This document shows, one piece after another, positions 45,956-55,598 of a stretch of 64,000 nt of DNA. The notes below the pieces were generated by a model that ran no database searches, had not been told where the DNA came from, and was given only the letters and a program-made list of their open reading frames with translations. The translations under genes were made by a program, and so were the position numbers. Origin of the DNA: Sulfitobacter sp. SK011 (GTDB lineage Bacteria > Pseudomonadota > Alphaproteobacteria > Rhodobacterales > Rhodobacteraceae); contig NZ_CP025803.1 of NCBI RefSeq assembly GCF_003352065.1, forward strand, positions 3,960,001 to 4,024,000, written 5' to 3'. How positions within the stretch are numbered: position 1 is the stretch's first letter; every line of letters begins with the position of its first letter.

Positions 45956-46480
45956 TCATTCCCCAAAACTTTGATCGACAAGGTCCCGGGTGATCCGGTG
46001 ATCACCTTTGACGATGACGGAAACAAGATTGTCGATCAGGGCGACGGTCAGGATTGCACCACCAAGGACCATCACAGATTGCGGTATCCAAAGTTGCGTC
46101 GCATCTTGATCCTGGCTGATCTCTTTGAATTTCCACGACCAATAGACAAACCAATAGGCGTAATAGGTGAAATAGGCCGAAATTGCCGCCGCAAGGCCAA
46201 AGCACCAGATTTCAAGCAGGCGTTTTGGCCCGACTGAAAGTGAATTAAGCAAGATCGAAACGCGGATGTGCGCACCCCGGTTCAATGCATTGGCAAAGGC
46301 AAGGAAACTGGCACCGGCCATCGCGTAGCCTGCATAACTTGCCGCACCCGGAAAGACCGCACCCGTCCAGCGCGCGACCATTTGTGCCACGATCAGCAGC
46401 AGAATGGTGACCAGACAAAGCGCCGCAATGGCCCCCGCAGCAACATAGATAAAATCAAGAAATTTGCGCAGCAATGTCAT
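45956..46480 (-). CDS. TRAP transporter small permease (DctQ)
   Basis: About 174 aa with four membrane helices, the DctQ layout (ILLLIVAQMVARW, AMAGASFLAFANALNRGAHIRV). A start at 46480 gives the common length; 46498 is also open. A strong hairpin lies directly upstream, between it and the binding-protein gene. Confidence 0.9.
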   Translation of the reverse strand: MTLLRKFLDFIYVAAGAIAALCLVTILLLIVAQMVARWTGAVFPGAASYAGYAMAGASFLAFANALNRGAHIRVSILLNSLSVGPKRLLEIWCFGLAAAISAYFTYYAYWFVYWSWKFKEISQDQDATQLWIPQSVMVLGGAILTVALIDNLVSVIVKGDHRITRDLVDQSFGE

Positions 46481-46509
46481 CGTCCCGCCCCCCCGCATGG
46501 ATCAATTGA

Positions 46510-46541
46510 AAATGGCGGCGCTGTGTTCCGCGCCGCCATTT
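46510..46541 (-). terminator. Intercistronic hairpin between TRAP binding protein and permeases
   Basis: AAATGGCGGCGC pairs perfectly with GCGCCGCCATTT across an eight-base loop, followed on the minus strand by TTTTC. It is probably a partial terminator or mRNA stabiliser giving more DctP than permease. Confidence 0.7.
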
Positions 46542-46551
46542 GGTTCTGGGA

Positions 46552-47541
46552 TTACTTCATCGCTTTGAAGTCATCGACAATCGCTTTGCCGTCATCTCCG
46601 GCGGCTTCAAGCCATTCTGCCGTCATGGTAGCACCCACTTCGCGCAGGCCAGACATCAGCTCTTCGCCGGCGGGACCAACTGCCATGCCACCTTCGCGCA
46701 GACCGTCATAGGTGAACTGGGTGTAGTCCTTGGACGCCTGCAAGCCGCGTGCCTCAGCCTCGGTGGCGCAGGTATTGATGATCTCTTTGTTGGCGTCAGA
46801 AACACCGCTCCAGACATCGGCATTCACCATCACATAGTTGCGCGGCAGCCATGCATCGACTTCATAATAATGCGTCAGGCTTTCCCAGACTTTTTGGTCA
46901 TAGCCGGTGGCACCTGATGAAATCATCGATTCCGCGACCCCAGTGGCAAAGGCCTGGCTGACTTCTGCGGCCTCAATTGTAACCGGGGCCATGCCGGTCA
47001 ATTCCGCCAAACGTGCCGTGGTGTTGTTGTAGGACCGGAATTTTACGCCTGCCATGTCTGCGACGGAATTCACTTCTTTCTTGAAGTAGAGGCCCTGTGG
47101 CGGCCATGGCACGTTATAAAGCAGGTGCAGATTCTGCTCTTCCAATACCGCTTCGACTTTGGGCTTGGCTGCTTCCCACAGTTTGCCGCTGTCATCGAAA
47201 GACGGCGCAAGGAACGGGATGCTGTCAAAGCCGAAGACGGCGCTTTCGTTCTGGTGGCCTGACAACAGACGCTCGCCAATCTGTACCTGACCGGTCTGGA
47301 TGGCCCGTTTGATGTCTGCACCAGCAAAAAGCGATCCGCCGGGATGAACCGTGATCTCAATTTCGCCGCTTGTGCCATCGGTGACGCATTGGGCAAATGT
47401 CACTCCGTTCTCAGAGTGAAAGTTGGATGCCGAATACGCCATCGGCATGTCCCACTTTTCGGCCGCGAATGCAGGAATTGCGGTTGTCAACGCAAGTGCC
47501 GCCGTTGCCACACCCGTCATTAGTTTTGCAGTTCGTTTCAT
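46552..47541 (-). CDS. TRAP transporter substrate-binding protein (DctP)
   Basis: A 329-aa periplasmic protein with a signal peptide (GVATAALALTTAIPAFA). The DctP domain shows FHSENGVTFAQCVTDGTSGEIEI, the ligand region MAGVKFRSYNNTTARLAELTGM and AFATGVAESMISSG. The arginine in KFRSYNN is the likely carboxylate-binding residue, so an organic acid or amino acid ligand is expected. Its neighbours point to a D-amino acid or 5-oxoproline-type ligand. Confidence 0.92.
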   Translation of the reverse strand: MKRTAKLMTGVATAALALTTAIPAFAAEKWDMPMAYSASNFHSENGVTFAQCVTDGTSGEIEITVHPGGSLFAGADIKRAIQTGQVQIGERLLSGHQNESAVFGFDSIPFLAPSFDDSGKLWEAAKPKVEAVLEEQNLHLLYNVPWPPQGLYFKKEVNSVADMAGVKFRSYNNTTARLAELTGMAPVTIEAAEVSQAFATGVAESMISSGATGYDQKVWESLTHYYEVDAWLPRNYVMVNADVWSGVSDANKEIINTCATEAEARGLQASKDYTQFTYDGLREGGMAVGPAGEELMSGLREVGATMTAEWLEAAGDDGKAIVDDFKAMK

Positions 47542-47561
47542 TGATCTTCTCCCAGTTGGTT

Positions 47562-48806
47562 TTATGCAGCGCCAAAGCGTTGCGGGTGATACGCGGTCAG
47601 GTCGGTGTTGGTTGGCTGACCCGTGATCAATCCGGCGACCAGTCGGCCCGTTTTTGGCCCGCCCGTCAACCCGATGTGGTGATGCCCGAAGGCAGTAAAG
47701 ACCCGAGATTGTCCAACCTCCCCGATCAGGGGAAGGCTGTCACTGGGGGCGGGTCGATGCCCCAGCCATTCGATTTCATTGCTTGCAGTCAGTTGTGGAA
47801 AGGTCCGTTTTACTTGTCTGCGCAACAGGTCGAGCGGTGCCTTTGAGGGGCCTGCATCCAGCCCGCCAAATTCGACAATACCGGCACACCGCAACCCCTG
47901 TGCCATAGGCGTTGCGACAAATTTTCCACTGGCGATCATGAACGGACGCGAGGGGCCGCCCGATGCCCCTTCAAACACAATGTGGTATCCACGCTCCGCC
48001 TCCAAGGGCACGTTCAACCCAAGTTTTTGCATCAGTGGTTTTGACCAGACACCCGTGGCAAGCACCACATCATCGCAGGCAATTGTGCCTTGTGTTGTGT
48101 GCACGCCCTTGACCAAGCCACCGCTCAGATCAAAATCCTCTACGTCTGCCTGTATGATCTTTCCACCACGTTCGGTGAACGCCTTTGCCAGCGCCTGAAC
48201 ATAGCCGCCGGGGTCACGGATGAATCCATGTTCTTTCAGGCAGGCCACCAAAGTGATGTCAGGCCCAAAAGAAGGTTCATATTCATGCACTGCCCCGCCT
48301 TCGATGATTTCGGGCACAAAACCCGCATCAGACCGAAGCGCCCAAGTGTAGCGCTCCGCATCAAATGCAGCACGGTCATGGTAAGCAAAGCAATAGTCGC
48401 TTTCAGTGACCCAATCCCCCAGTCCCAATTCAGCACATAGGCTTTTGTGTTGCTCGACACTGTCCGAAACGATGGGGATCAATCCCTTGGCGATCCGGCG
48501 GGTGTCGGCATCGTTCGCGTTGCTCATGTAACGTCGGAGCCATGGCAGAAGTCGGGGCAGATAGGACCAGCGCAGGAACAACGGAAAATCACGGTCCAAA
48601 AGCATACCGGGCGCTTTTCGGGCCAGGCCGGGGGCCGTGACCGGCACCATCGAACAGGCGGCAAGCACGCCGGCGTTGCCATGCGATGTTCCGGTCCCTG
48701 GCTTTGCGCGGTCAACCAAAGTAACATCCGCACCGGCCCTGCGCAGCCATATGGCAGTGGAAACTCCAACAATTCCCGCACCAATGACAACGACGTGTCG
48801 CGTCAT
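47562..48806 (-). CDS. DadA-like FAD-dependent D-amino-acid dehydrogenase
   Basis: A 414-aa DAO-fold protein. The FAD motif is VVVIGAGIVGVSTAIWLRRAG at the N terminus, and GHHHIGLTGGPKTGRLVAGLI closes the site near the C terminus. The family oxidises D-amino acids or related amines and passes electrons to the respiratory chain. The start at 48806 is set by the FAD motif. It is the first gene of the minus-strand catabolic operon, and a racemase-family gene is divergent. Confidence 0.85.
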   Translation of the reverse strand: MTRHVVVIGAGIVGVSTAIWLRRAGADVTLVDRAKPGTGTSHGNAGVLAACSMVPVTAPGLARKAPGMLLDRDFPLFLRWSYLPRLLPWLRRYMSNANDADTRRIAKGLIPIVSDSVEQHKSLCAELGLGDWVTESDYCFAYHDRAAFDAERYTWALRSDAGFVPEIIEGGAVHEYEPSFGPDITLVACLKEHGFIRDPGGYVQALAKAFTERGGKIIQADVEDFDLSGGLVKGVHTTQGTIACDDVVLATGVWSKPLMQKLGLNVPLEAERGYHIVFEGASGGPSRPFMIASGKFVATPMAQGLRCAGIVEFGGLDAGPSKAPLDLLRRQVKRTFPQLTASNEIEWLGHRPAPSDSLPLIGEVGQSRVFTAFGHHHIGLTGGPKTGRLVAGLITGQPTNTDLTAYHPQRFGAA

Positions 48807-48981
48807 GAGGCCGCCAGCATATCTAATTCCAGTATATCTAATGGATGTGTCACGGCTTGATTCCTTTCCGGTATACTTGCACAAAAATACAAATCGTCAA
48901 CAAAATGTTTGTAAATTGTTATTGTAAGGATAGTTGCGCTTGATGCGACTCTCAATCAGCGGCAGGCTGACTGAGCAAGGA

Positions 48982-49686
48982 ATGGATAGTGAGATGCGCC
49001 AAGAGGATCACGCCAGATTGGGTATTTTAATGCTCGATACGCAGTTTCCGCGTATCCTTGGGGATGTCGGGAACCCGGACACCTGGCCGTTCCCCGTGCG
49101 GTATGCGGTGGTTCCCGGCGCAACACCCAGTGCGATTGTATGCGACGACGTCGAACCATTTGTGCAGGCCTTCATTGAAACAGGTCGTGATTTGGTTGCT
49201 TCGGGCTGCACCGGCATTGCCACCACCTGTGGATTTCTAGCTTTGATCCGCCCGCGACTGTCGACAGCACTCAAGGTCCCGGTTGCTGCGTCAGCGCTTG
49301 AACAGGTCGCTCAGGTTCAGGCGATGCTCCCATCCGATCAGATGGTCGGCATTCTGACAATCTCAGCCGCAACGCTGACGCTCGCACATCTGGAGGCCGC
49401 AGGCGCGCCGCCACACTGTCCTGTGCAAGGGACCGATGGCAGCAGCTTTTCAAAATCTATTCTTGGCAATCTGACAACACTGGATGTTTCTGATGCCAGA
49501 CAGGACATGATACGCGCGGCCCAACAATTGATCGCGGACCACCCCAATGTAGGTGCAATCGTTTTGGAATGCACCAATATGGTGCCCTATGCACCGGATA
49601 TTGAGCAAGCAACGGGGCGGCCCGTCTATTCAATATTTACGTATCTCAGTTGGTTCCACGCTGGTCTGCGGCCGCGCGTCTTTTAG
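48982..49686 (+). CDS. Aspartate/glutamate racemase-family protein
   Basis: About 234 aa. The two cysteines of the Asp/Glu/hydantoin racemase fold are present: GIATTCGFLALI near the N-terminal half and IVLECTNMVPYA near the C-terminal half. Both are needed for two-base racemisation. The start could be 48943, 48982 or 48994. It is divergent from the dadA-TRAP-pxp operon; together they could interconvert and then oxidise an acidic amino acid. It overlaps the end of the GMC gene by four bases. Confidence 0.75.
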   Translation: MDSEMRQEDHARLGILMLDTQFPRILGDVGNPDTWPFPVRYAVVPGATPSAIVCDDVEPFVQAFIETGRDLVASGCTGIATTCGFLALIRPRLSTALKVPVAASALEQVAQVQAMLPSDQMVGILTISAATLTLAHLEAAGAPPHCPVQGTDGSSFSKSILGNLTTLDVSDARQDMIRAAQQLIADHPNVGAIVLECTNMVPYAPDIEQATGRPVYSIFTYLSWFHAGLRPRVF

Positions 49687-51284
49687 CCCTGCAGATCTTC
49701 CAGGATCAGATCGCTGGCTTTCTCTCCGATCATGATCGCTGGCGCATTTGTGTTGCCTGAAACGATCTCTGGCATGATTGAGCAATCGGCCACACGCAAC
49801 CCCGCGATGCCATGAACCCGCAGACGCGCGTCAACAACTGCGTCCCTGCCCTGACCCATCTTACAGGTCCCCGTCGGGTGATAAATCGACGCCGTATTGT
49901 TGCGCGCCCAGTCAAGCGTCGCATCGTAGTCATCCATGTCAAGGCTCGCATGCGGACGGTATTCTTGTGAAATCTTTGACGTCAAAGGCGCATGACGTGC
50001 AATTTTTCGCGCGATATTGACGCCCGCCACAACAGTCCGGCAATCCGTTTCGGTGGCGAGGTAATTTGGAATGATCTTTGGGTATGCACGCGGTTCAGCA
50101 CTGCCCAACCTGATTTCACCCCGGCTTTCTGGACGCAACTGACAGACCGACATGGTAAAGGCCGAAAACTTGTCCGCACCCTTGCCGGGGTTTTCCGCAG
50201 ACAGGGGCTGCACATGAAACTGAATGTCAGGGGTCTCCAGATCATCTCGGGTTCTCATAAAGCCAGTGGCAAGGCTGGCTGCCATGGTCATCGGTCCAGA
50301 CCGGAACATCGCGTACTTCAGGGCAATCCGGGCCTGACCATAAAGGCTGCTAACTTCATCATTCAGGGTCGGTTCATTACACTTATAGACCAATCGCGCT
50401 TGTAGGTGGTCCTGCATGTTCTTGCCAACGCCTGTGAGGTCCTGTTGCACCTCAATTCCATGTTCTGCCAACTGGGCCGCTTCGCCAATGCCCGATAACA
50501 TCAAGAGCTGCGGCGAATTGATCGCACCGCCACACAAGATGATCTCGCGTCCGGCTGTAATCGTGTGCACGTTGCCGCTTCGGTCAGTGTAGGTCACTGC
50601 CGTTGCCCGTTTGTCTTTGATGACCAATTTATCCACTTGGGCGTGGGTGATGATCTTGAGGTTCTCACGGCTTTTTACCGGATTCAGATAGGCCACAGCG
50701 GCGCTGCACCGGCGGCCATTCTTTGAGGTCAATTGAAAGAAACCAACGCCTTCCTGATCTGCACCATTGTAATCGGGATTGAATTTGTACCCCGCCGCTT
50801 GTGCAGCTGCGACCCAGGCATCGGTGATGGGCCGCTGGATGCGCATATTGCTGACGGAAAGCGGCCCTTGATCGCCATGAAATTCATCAGCCCCGCGTTC
50901 GTTCTTTTCCGCACGTTTGAACAGGGGCAACACATCGTCCCACCCCCATCCCGTATTCCCCATCTGACGCCAGCGGTCATAGTCTTGTGGTTGCCCACGC
51001 ACATAGAGCAATCCGTTCAGCGAAGATGATCCGCCCAGAACCTTGCCGCGGGGCCACTCAATTGATCGACCGTTCAGCCCCGGATCAGGTTCAGTTTTAT
51101 AACACCAGTCAACCTTTGGATTGTGGATCGTTTTGAAATATCCAACTGGAATATGGATCCACGGGTTCAGATCGCGACCCCCCGCTTCCAACAGAATCAC
51201 CTTGTTTTTCGGATCTGCGCTGAGCCGATTTGCTACAACACATCCTGCAGAACCTGCGCCAATTACGATGAAATCTGCTTCCAT
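49683..51284 (-). CDS. GMC-family oxidoreductase (choline/alcohol dehydrogenase type)
   Basis: A 533-aa flavoprotein. FIVIGAGSAGCVVANRLS binds FAD, PRGKVLGGSSSLNGLLYVRG and AINSPQLLMLSGIG are the two GMC signatures, and IYHPTGTCKMG followed by SGNTNAPAIMIGEKASD forms the active-site end. It resembles BetA and related alcohol dehydrogenases; without betB nearby I do not call it choline dehydrogenase. GGGGGAAAG precedes the start. It is divergent from a TRAP transporter that may import its substrate. Confidence 0.9.
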   Translation of the reverse strand: MEADFIVIGAGSAGCVVANRLSADPKNKVILLEAGGRDLNPWIHIPVGYFKTIHNPKVDWCYKTEPDPGLNGRSIEWPRGKVLGGSSSLNGLLYVRGQPQDYDRWRQMGNTGWGWDDVLPLFKRAEKNERGADEFHGDQGPLSVSNMRIQRPITDAWVAAAQAAGYKFNPDYNGADQEGVGFFQLTSKNGRRCSAAVAYLNPVKSRENLKIITHAQVDKLVIKDKRATAVTYTDRSGNVHTITAGREIILCGGAINSPQLLMLSGIGEAAQLAEHGIEVQQDLTGVGKNMQDHLQARLVYKCNEPTLNDEVSSLYGQARIALKYAMFRSGPMTMAASLATGFMRTRDDLETPDIQFHVQPLSAENPGKGADKFSAFTMSVCQLRPESRGEIRLGSAEPRAYPKIIPNYLATETDCRTVVAGVNIARKIARHAPLTSKISQEYRPHASLDMDDYDATLDWARNNTASIYHPTGTCKMGQGRDAVVDARLRVHGIAGLRVADCSIMPEIVSGNTNAPAIMIGEKASDLILEDLQG

Positions 51285-51402
51285 TTCAACTTTCCCCCAG
51301 TTGCTTGAAGAAAATTCTATACAGAAGCACAAAACCATACTAGTCTTTTTTGAAACAATAAGTCTCATTAATTAAAAAACTACTCAACTGGGAGGAACCA
51401 AA

Positions 51403-52635
51403 ATGAGTTTACAACGGAAACTGAAAGGCATTTCACGCCGCGATCTATTCCGGGTCGCAGGGCGTTATGGAATGAGTTCGACCTTGCTGGCTGCGGGCGG
51501 TTTTGGTGGGGCGATGAGCCTCGCAAATCTCGCAAGTGCTGCGGAATCGACTTATGAAAAGCGTTTCGCCAAGGAAGCAAAGTTCACTTTCAAATTCGGT
51601 GCGTCCGGCTTTAATGCCCGTAACCTGTTGATTGAACGTGCTGGCGCATTGGAATTTGCCCGCGATCTGGAAAGCCGCACAGACGGCGAAATCCGGGTTG
51701 AGTTCATCGGCGATAACCAGATCTGTGGCCAGACCTCTTGCGTTGAGAAAACGCAGCAGGGCATTGTCGATATCTATGCTGCCTCTACGCAGAACTCTGC
51801 GGGTGGTGCACCGTATCTGAACGTGTTGGACTATGCCTACATGTTCCCGTCACGCGCGGCACAGTATCACTTCCTCTATTCCCCCGAATCAGTTCCTTTG
51901 TTGCGGGACCCCTACGAAAAGCGCCACGGCCTCAAATTCCTGTTCAGCCACTGCGAACTGCGCGGCATCCAGATGGGCCTGAAGTACAAGGATGCGCCAA
52001 CCATCACGACGCTTGAGGAAATGTTTGGGACCAAGAACCGCGTTACAGGGACTCAACTGGGCCGCATCGCGATGGAAGCGCTGAACCTGAACCCAGTGCC
52101 TGTGGCGTGGGAAGAAACACTTGATGGTCTGAAGCAGGGCCTCATTGATGGTGCGGAAACTTGGGCATCTGCGGTTGCTTATGCGAATATGTCGCCAGTG
52201 GTTTCACAGTCGGTTGACCTGAAATTCTTCTGCGGCACAGAGCATACGGCGATGTCTGTCAAAGCGTTCGACAGCCTTGATGGTGCCTTGCAGGATGCGG
52301 TGATGGAATCGTCCTATCTGGCGCAGGTTCACGTGCAAGCGGCGAACGAAGCGGCGCTGGTTAACACCGTTGGACACTCTGATCCACAATTGCCCGGAAC
52401 GATCTTTGCACAAAACGGGGTGCGTAACGCATTCCTTGCCGATGATCAGATCAAAATGGCCGAGGAAATGTGTTCGCCAGAATTCCAGCCACAGCTGTGG
52501 GAAGACTGGCGCGAGCGCCTCAATGCGTGGTCCGGTGGCCGCGACACGTATCAGGAAATCTACGACATCGCACGGCAGATTCCGAAAGATACGTTGGCAG
52601 AAAACGTTGAGCCTCGCCGCTGGTGGAAAGGCTGA
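51403..52635 (+). CDS. TRAP transporter substrate-binding protein with Tat-type leader
   Basis: A 410-aa binding protein. The leader carries a twin-arginine motif (SRRDLF) and a long hydrophobic stretch ending NLASAAES, so export in folded form is expected. The rest is DctP-like (ARDLESRTDGEIRVEFIGD and VTGTQLGRIAMEALNL). The ligand is unknown. A GGGAGG site precedes the start, and a hairpin at 52656 separates it from its permeases. Confidence 0.88.
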   Translation: MSLQRKLKGISRRDLFRVAGRYGMSSTLLAAGGFGGAMSLANLASAAESTYEKRFAKEAKFTFKFGASGFNARNLLIERAGALEFARDLESRTDGEIRVEFIGDNQICGQTSCVEKTQQGIVDIYAASTQNSAGGAPYLNVLDYAYMFPSRAAQYHFLYSPESVPLLRDPYEKRHGLKFLFSHCELRGIQMGLKYKDAPTITTLEEMFGTKNRVTGTQLGRIAMEALNLNPVPVAWEETLDGLKQGLIDGAETWASAVAYANMSPVVSQSVDLKFFCGTEHTAMSVKAFDSLDGALQDAVMESSYLAQVHVQAANEAALVNTVGHSDPQLPGTIFAQNGVRNAFLADDQIKMAEEMCSPEFQPQLWEDWRERLNAWSGGRDTYQEIYDIARQIPKDTLAENVEPRRWWKG

Positions 52636-52655
52636 TAGAAGCTTCGTAAATCAAA

Positions 52656-52687
52656 GGTCGACCTGCGCAGGCGGGTCGGCTTTTCTT
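52656..52687 (+). terminator. Hairpin between binding protein and permease genes
   Basis: A GC-rich hairpin formed by GTCGACCTGC and GCGGGTCGGC is followed by TTTTCTTT. It is probably a partial terminator that lowers permease expression relative to the binding protein. Confidence 0.6.
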
Positions 52688-52781
52688 TAGCAAAAAACGC
52701 TTTTTGGATCGACCAAAAGCTGCAGATAGCGCAGCATAGGGTCTTGAGACGAGCCGTTTCAAACAAGGGGGGGATGCCTTG

Positions 52782-53450
52782 ATGTCGATATGGGCCGAAG
52801 TAGCAGAAGTGTTTTCTGCACTGTTTTCCGGCAGCGCATGGAAAATGAAGGACGCTTTTAACGCGGATGGGATGTGGTTGTTCTGCTTTTTTGTCACCAT
52901 TATCGGCGGCATTCTGGCGAACCTTTTTTACAAGGCCCTACCTTTTGTCGATCGCCATCTTGAGCGGGGCATTTCGGTTGTCGCCTATCTGATGATCGCT
53001 GGCATCATCTTTTGGGGCGTGATCGACCGCTTTTGGTTTTCGCGCCAATGGGCGGGATCAACCACAGTGCCACCGTTCCTGTTTATGATCATGGCGTGGT
53101 TTGGATGCTCTTATAACGTCAAACTGCGCACCCACCTTAGCTTTAGCGAATTTCGCAGCAAGATGTCTCCTCCTGCGCAGATGGCCGCGCTGACAATGGA
53201 TGCGCTTTTGTGGCTGGGCTTTTGCTGGATCGCGATCACCACATCCTTGCGGTTCACAGCCTATTCCGCCGACAACTTCCAACTCGTCGACGGCGTGGAT
53301 GATACCATGAAGTGGTGGTTCTACGTGACCGTGCCACTGGCCTTTACCCTGATGTCAGGCCGCGTTGTCGGCAACTGGCTGGAAGACTGGCACAACTACC
53401 GGACCGGTCAGGAAATCATTAAACAAGCTGTCATTGGCGGAGAAGCGTGA
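52782..53450 (+). CDS. TRAP transporter small permease
   Basis: A 222-aa protein with about four helices (LFCFFVTIIGGILANLFY, VVAYLMIAGIIFWGVI, LTMDALLWLGFCWIAIT, YVTVPLAFTLMSG). It is larger than typical DctQ subunits but sits exactly in the DctQ position. ATG at 52782 is preferred over TTG at 52779. The stop overlaps the next start by one base. Confidence 0.85.
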   Translation: MSIWAEVAEVFSALFSGSAWKMKDAFNADGMWLFCFFVTIIGGILANLFYKALPFVDRHLERGISVVAYLMIAGIIFWGVIDRFWFSRQWAGSTTVPPFLFMIMAWFGCSYNVKLRTHLSFSEFRSKMSPPAQMAALTMDALLWLGFCWIAITTSLRFTAYSADNFQLVDGVDDTMKWWFYVTVPLAFTLMSGRVVGNWLEDWHNYRTGQEIIKQAVIGGEA

Positions 53451-54802
53451 TGTCTGATGCATCGTGGATTACCCTAATTTCCCTGGGCGTAACGGTTGTC
53501 TTTATGCTTGGCACGCCAGTGCTGTTGGTCATCTTTTACTGGGTGATTGGCTGTAGTTTTGTGATCGGGCTGCAACTGGACAACACAGGCAACGAATTGC
53601 TGAATGTGTTCAACAAGGGCTTTGCCCTTCTTGCGATGCCATTGTTCATCCTGACCGGGGATTTGATTAACCAGTCAGGTATTGCCAGACGATTATCGGA
53701 CTTTGCCTATGCATGTCTCGGATGGCTGCGTGGTGGTCTTGCCATGGCCGCAATTGCCGCCTGCGGGTTGTTCGCTGCGATCTCAGGGTCCAACTCGGCC
53801 ACGACGGCAACCATCGGTTCCATGTTGCACCCTGAAATGGTCAAAGGTGGCTATGACGAACGGTTCTCTGCGGCAACCGCTGCGGCGGGCGGTACGGTCG
53901 GGATCATCATTCCACCGTCGATCATCTTCATTGTTTATGGGTTCTTAATGAACCTCTCCATTTCGGAACTGTTCGTTGCGGGCATCGTTCCGGGTAGCCT
54001 GATGGTTCTGGCGATGATGACGGCGGCGTTTATCATCTGCACATTGAATGGCTGGGGGTATCTGATCAAACTGTCCATCTCTCGTGTCATCAAAACGGCA
54101 ATCGGTGCCTGGTTGGGCTTCTTTGCGATCGGTCTGGTGCTTTGGGGCATTTATTCGGGCAAATTCTCTCCGACAGAAGCGGCCGGGGTGACAGTGGGTT
54201 TCTGTATCATCGTCGGCATGATTTGCCATCCGCTCAACAAGATCATGGGGGGCGACAAAGACACGCCTGTGACGGAAAAAAACATGATGTCCATGTTTGT
54301 GGTTGAAGGGTTCACGCTGCTTCAGGTGCCAAAAATTGTGACCCGATCCGCACAGATCACCGGTATTCTGGTGCCTCTTATTGCGGTGTCAGTCGCGATG
54401 CAGCAAGTCATGTCAGCATTGGGTGCCAAGGAATTCATCGGCGATTTCGTAACCGGAATGGGTGGGTATTATGCCGTGCTGTTCACGTCGATGGCGATTG
54501 TTTTTGTGGCCGGGATGATCTTGGAAAGCCTTCCAGTGACGATCATTCTAGCACCGATCCTTGCGCCAATTGCTGCGTCGGTCGGTGTTGATCCGATCCA
54601 CTTTGCGGTGATTTTCCTCGTTGGTGCGTCAATTGGCTTCATCACACCGCCCTATGGTTTGAACCTCTATGTGGCGAGTGGCGTAACAGGTGTGCCGTAT
54701 TTCCGCCTGCTTCGATATATAGTGCCGTATCTCATCGCCCTGATCAGTGTATGGTTTTTAGTAGCGTTGACACCGCAATTGGCCTTATGGCTGCTGCAGT
54801 GA
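53450..54802 (+). CDS. TRAP transporter large permease
   Basis: A 450-aa DctM-family protein with about 12 helices. FAAISGSNSATTATIGSMLHPEM and GIIIPPSIIFIVYGFLMNLSISELFVAGIVPG match the signatures. It forms the channel with the small permease. The substrate is probably an alcohol- or acid-type compound linked to the divergent GMC enzyme; that is inference. Confidence 0.92.
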   Translation: MSDASWITLISLGVTVVFMLGTPVLLVIFYWVIGCSFVIGLQLDNTGNELLNVFNKGFALLAMPLFILTGDLINQSGIARRLSDFAYACLGWLRGGLAMAAIAACGLFAAISGSNSATTATIGSMLHPEMVKGGYDERFSAATAAAGGTVGIIIPPSIIFIVYGFLMNLSISELFVAGIVPGSLMVLAMMTAAFIICTLNGWGYLIKLSISRVIKTAIGAWLGFFAIGLVLWGIYSGKFSPTEAAGVTVGFCIIVGMICHPLNKIMGGDKDTPVTEKNMMSMFVVEGFTLLQVPKIVTRSAQITGILVPLIAVSVAMQQVMSALGAKEFIGDFVTGMGGYYAVLFTSMAIVFVAGMILESLPVTIILAPILAPIAASVGVDPIHFAVIFLVGASIGFITPPYGLNLYVASGVTGVPYFRLLRYIVPYLIALISVWFLVALTPQLALWLLQ

Positions 54803-54824
54803 TTTATTTCGAAGGTGTAGAAAC

Positions 54825-55598
54825 ATGGCAGATGCCGGCAGGTCAGATACCACCATACCGACAAATCTGAGATTGCTGTTTCTGCTGGAAGAAATTGCGA
54901 GGGTCGGGGTACCGCTAACCCCGACCGCCGCAAACGAAGTTCTGGGGCTGCCTAAACCGACAATACACAGGTTGTTTCATCGCCTTGAAGAAGAAGGTTT
55001 TTTGCAGCGGGATATCGACGGGCGATCTTATTCTGCCGGACAACGATTGCGGAAGATGTCAGTCAACGTGCTGTCCTCCTCTCGGGTGCGAACCGTGCGA
55101 TTGGCGGTTCTTAATGCGCTGACCGAAGATGTGGGCGAAACCTGCAACATCGCCACGCCAGACCGGGATGGTATGGTTTACCTTGACCGTGTTGAGACAA
55201 AATGGCCGTTGCGTATTCAGTTACCTATTGGAACGACGGTACCGTTTCATTGTACTGCCAGCGGAAAAATGTACCTGTCGTCCCTCGCCCCCCGTCATTT
55301 GGCAAAGTACCTGTCGGCGGCGATTCTGGACCAGCATACAACGAAATCCATGACTGATCCGCAGACGCTTTTGGAAGAGATCGAGCTGACCCGCGAGCGG
55401 GGCTACTCAACTGATAATGAAGAATTTATGGATGGTATGGTCGCAATTGCGGTCCCAATCCATGACAACCATGGTCGGCTGATGTCGACGCTGTCGGTTC
55501 ATGCCCCGACCCAACGGGTGACGCTTTCGGATTTGGAGCAACACCTAGAGTTGTTCAGGCAAGCAGCAGCGGATTTGTCCGAGCTGGTTCTGCGCTAG
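54825..55598 (+). CDS. IclR-family transcriptional regulator
   Basis: A 257-aa regulator. The N-terminal winged helix is LTPTAANEVLGLPKPTIHRLFHRLEEEGFL, followed by the IclR ligand domain (CNIATPDRDGMVYLDRVE, PFHCTASGKMYLSSL and EEFMDGMVAIAVPI). It starts 22 bases after the TRAP permease and probably regulates this transporter and the GMC gene. It overlaps the convergent YcaQ-like gene by four bases. Confidence 0.93.
   Translation: MADAGRSDTTIPTNLRLLFLLEEIARVGVPLTPTAANEVLGLPKPTIHRLFHRLEEEGFLQRDIDGRSYSAGQRLRKMSVNVLSSSRVRTVRLAVLNALTEDVGETCNIATPDRDGMVYLDRVETKWPLRIQLPIGTTVPFHCTASGKMYLSSLAPRHLAKYLSAAILDQHTTKSMTDPQTLLEEIELTRERGYSTDNEEFMDGMVAIAVPIHDNHGRLMSTLSVHAPTQRVTLSDLEQHLELFRQAAADLSELVLR

Noticed and set aside
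48814-48841. Two near-identical copies of ATATCTAAT upstream of dadA
   Set aside because: They may be an operator, but the two short copies are too close to chance level in an AT-rich gap to claim a site.
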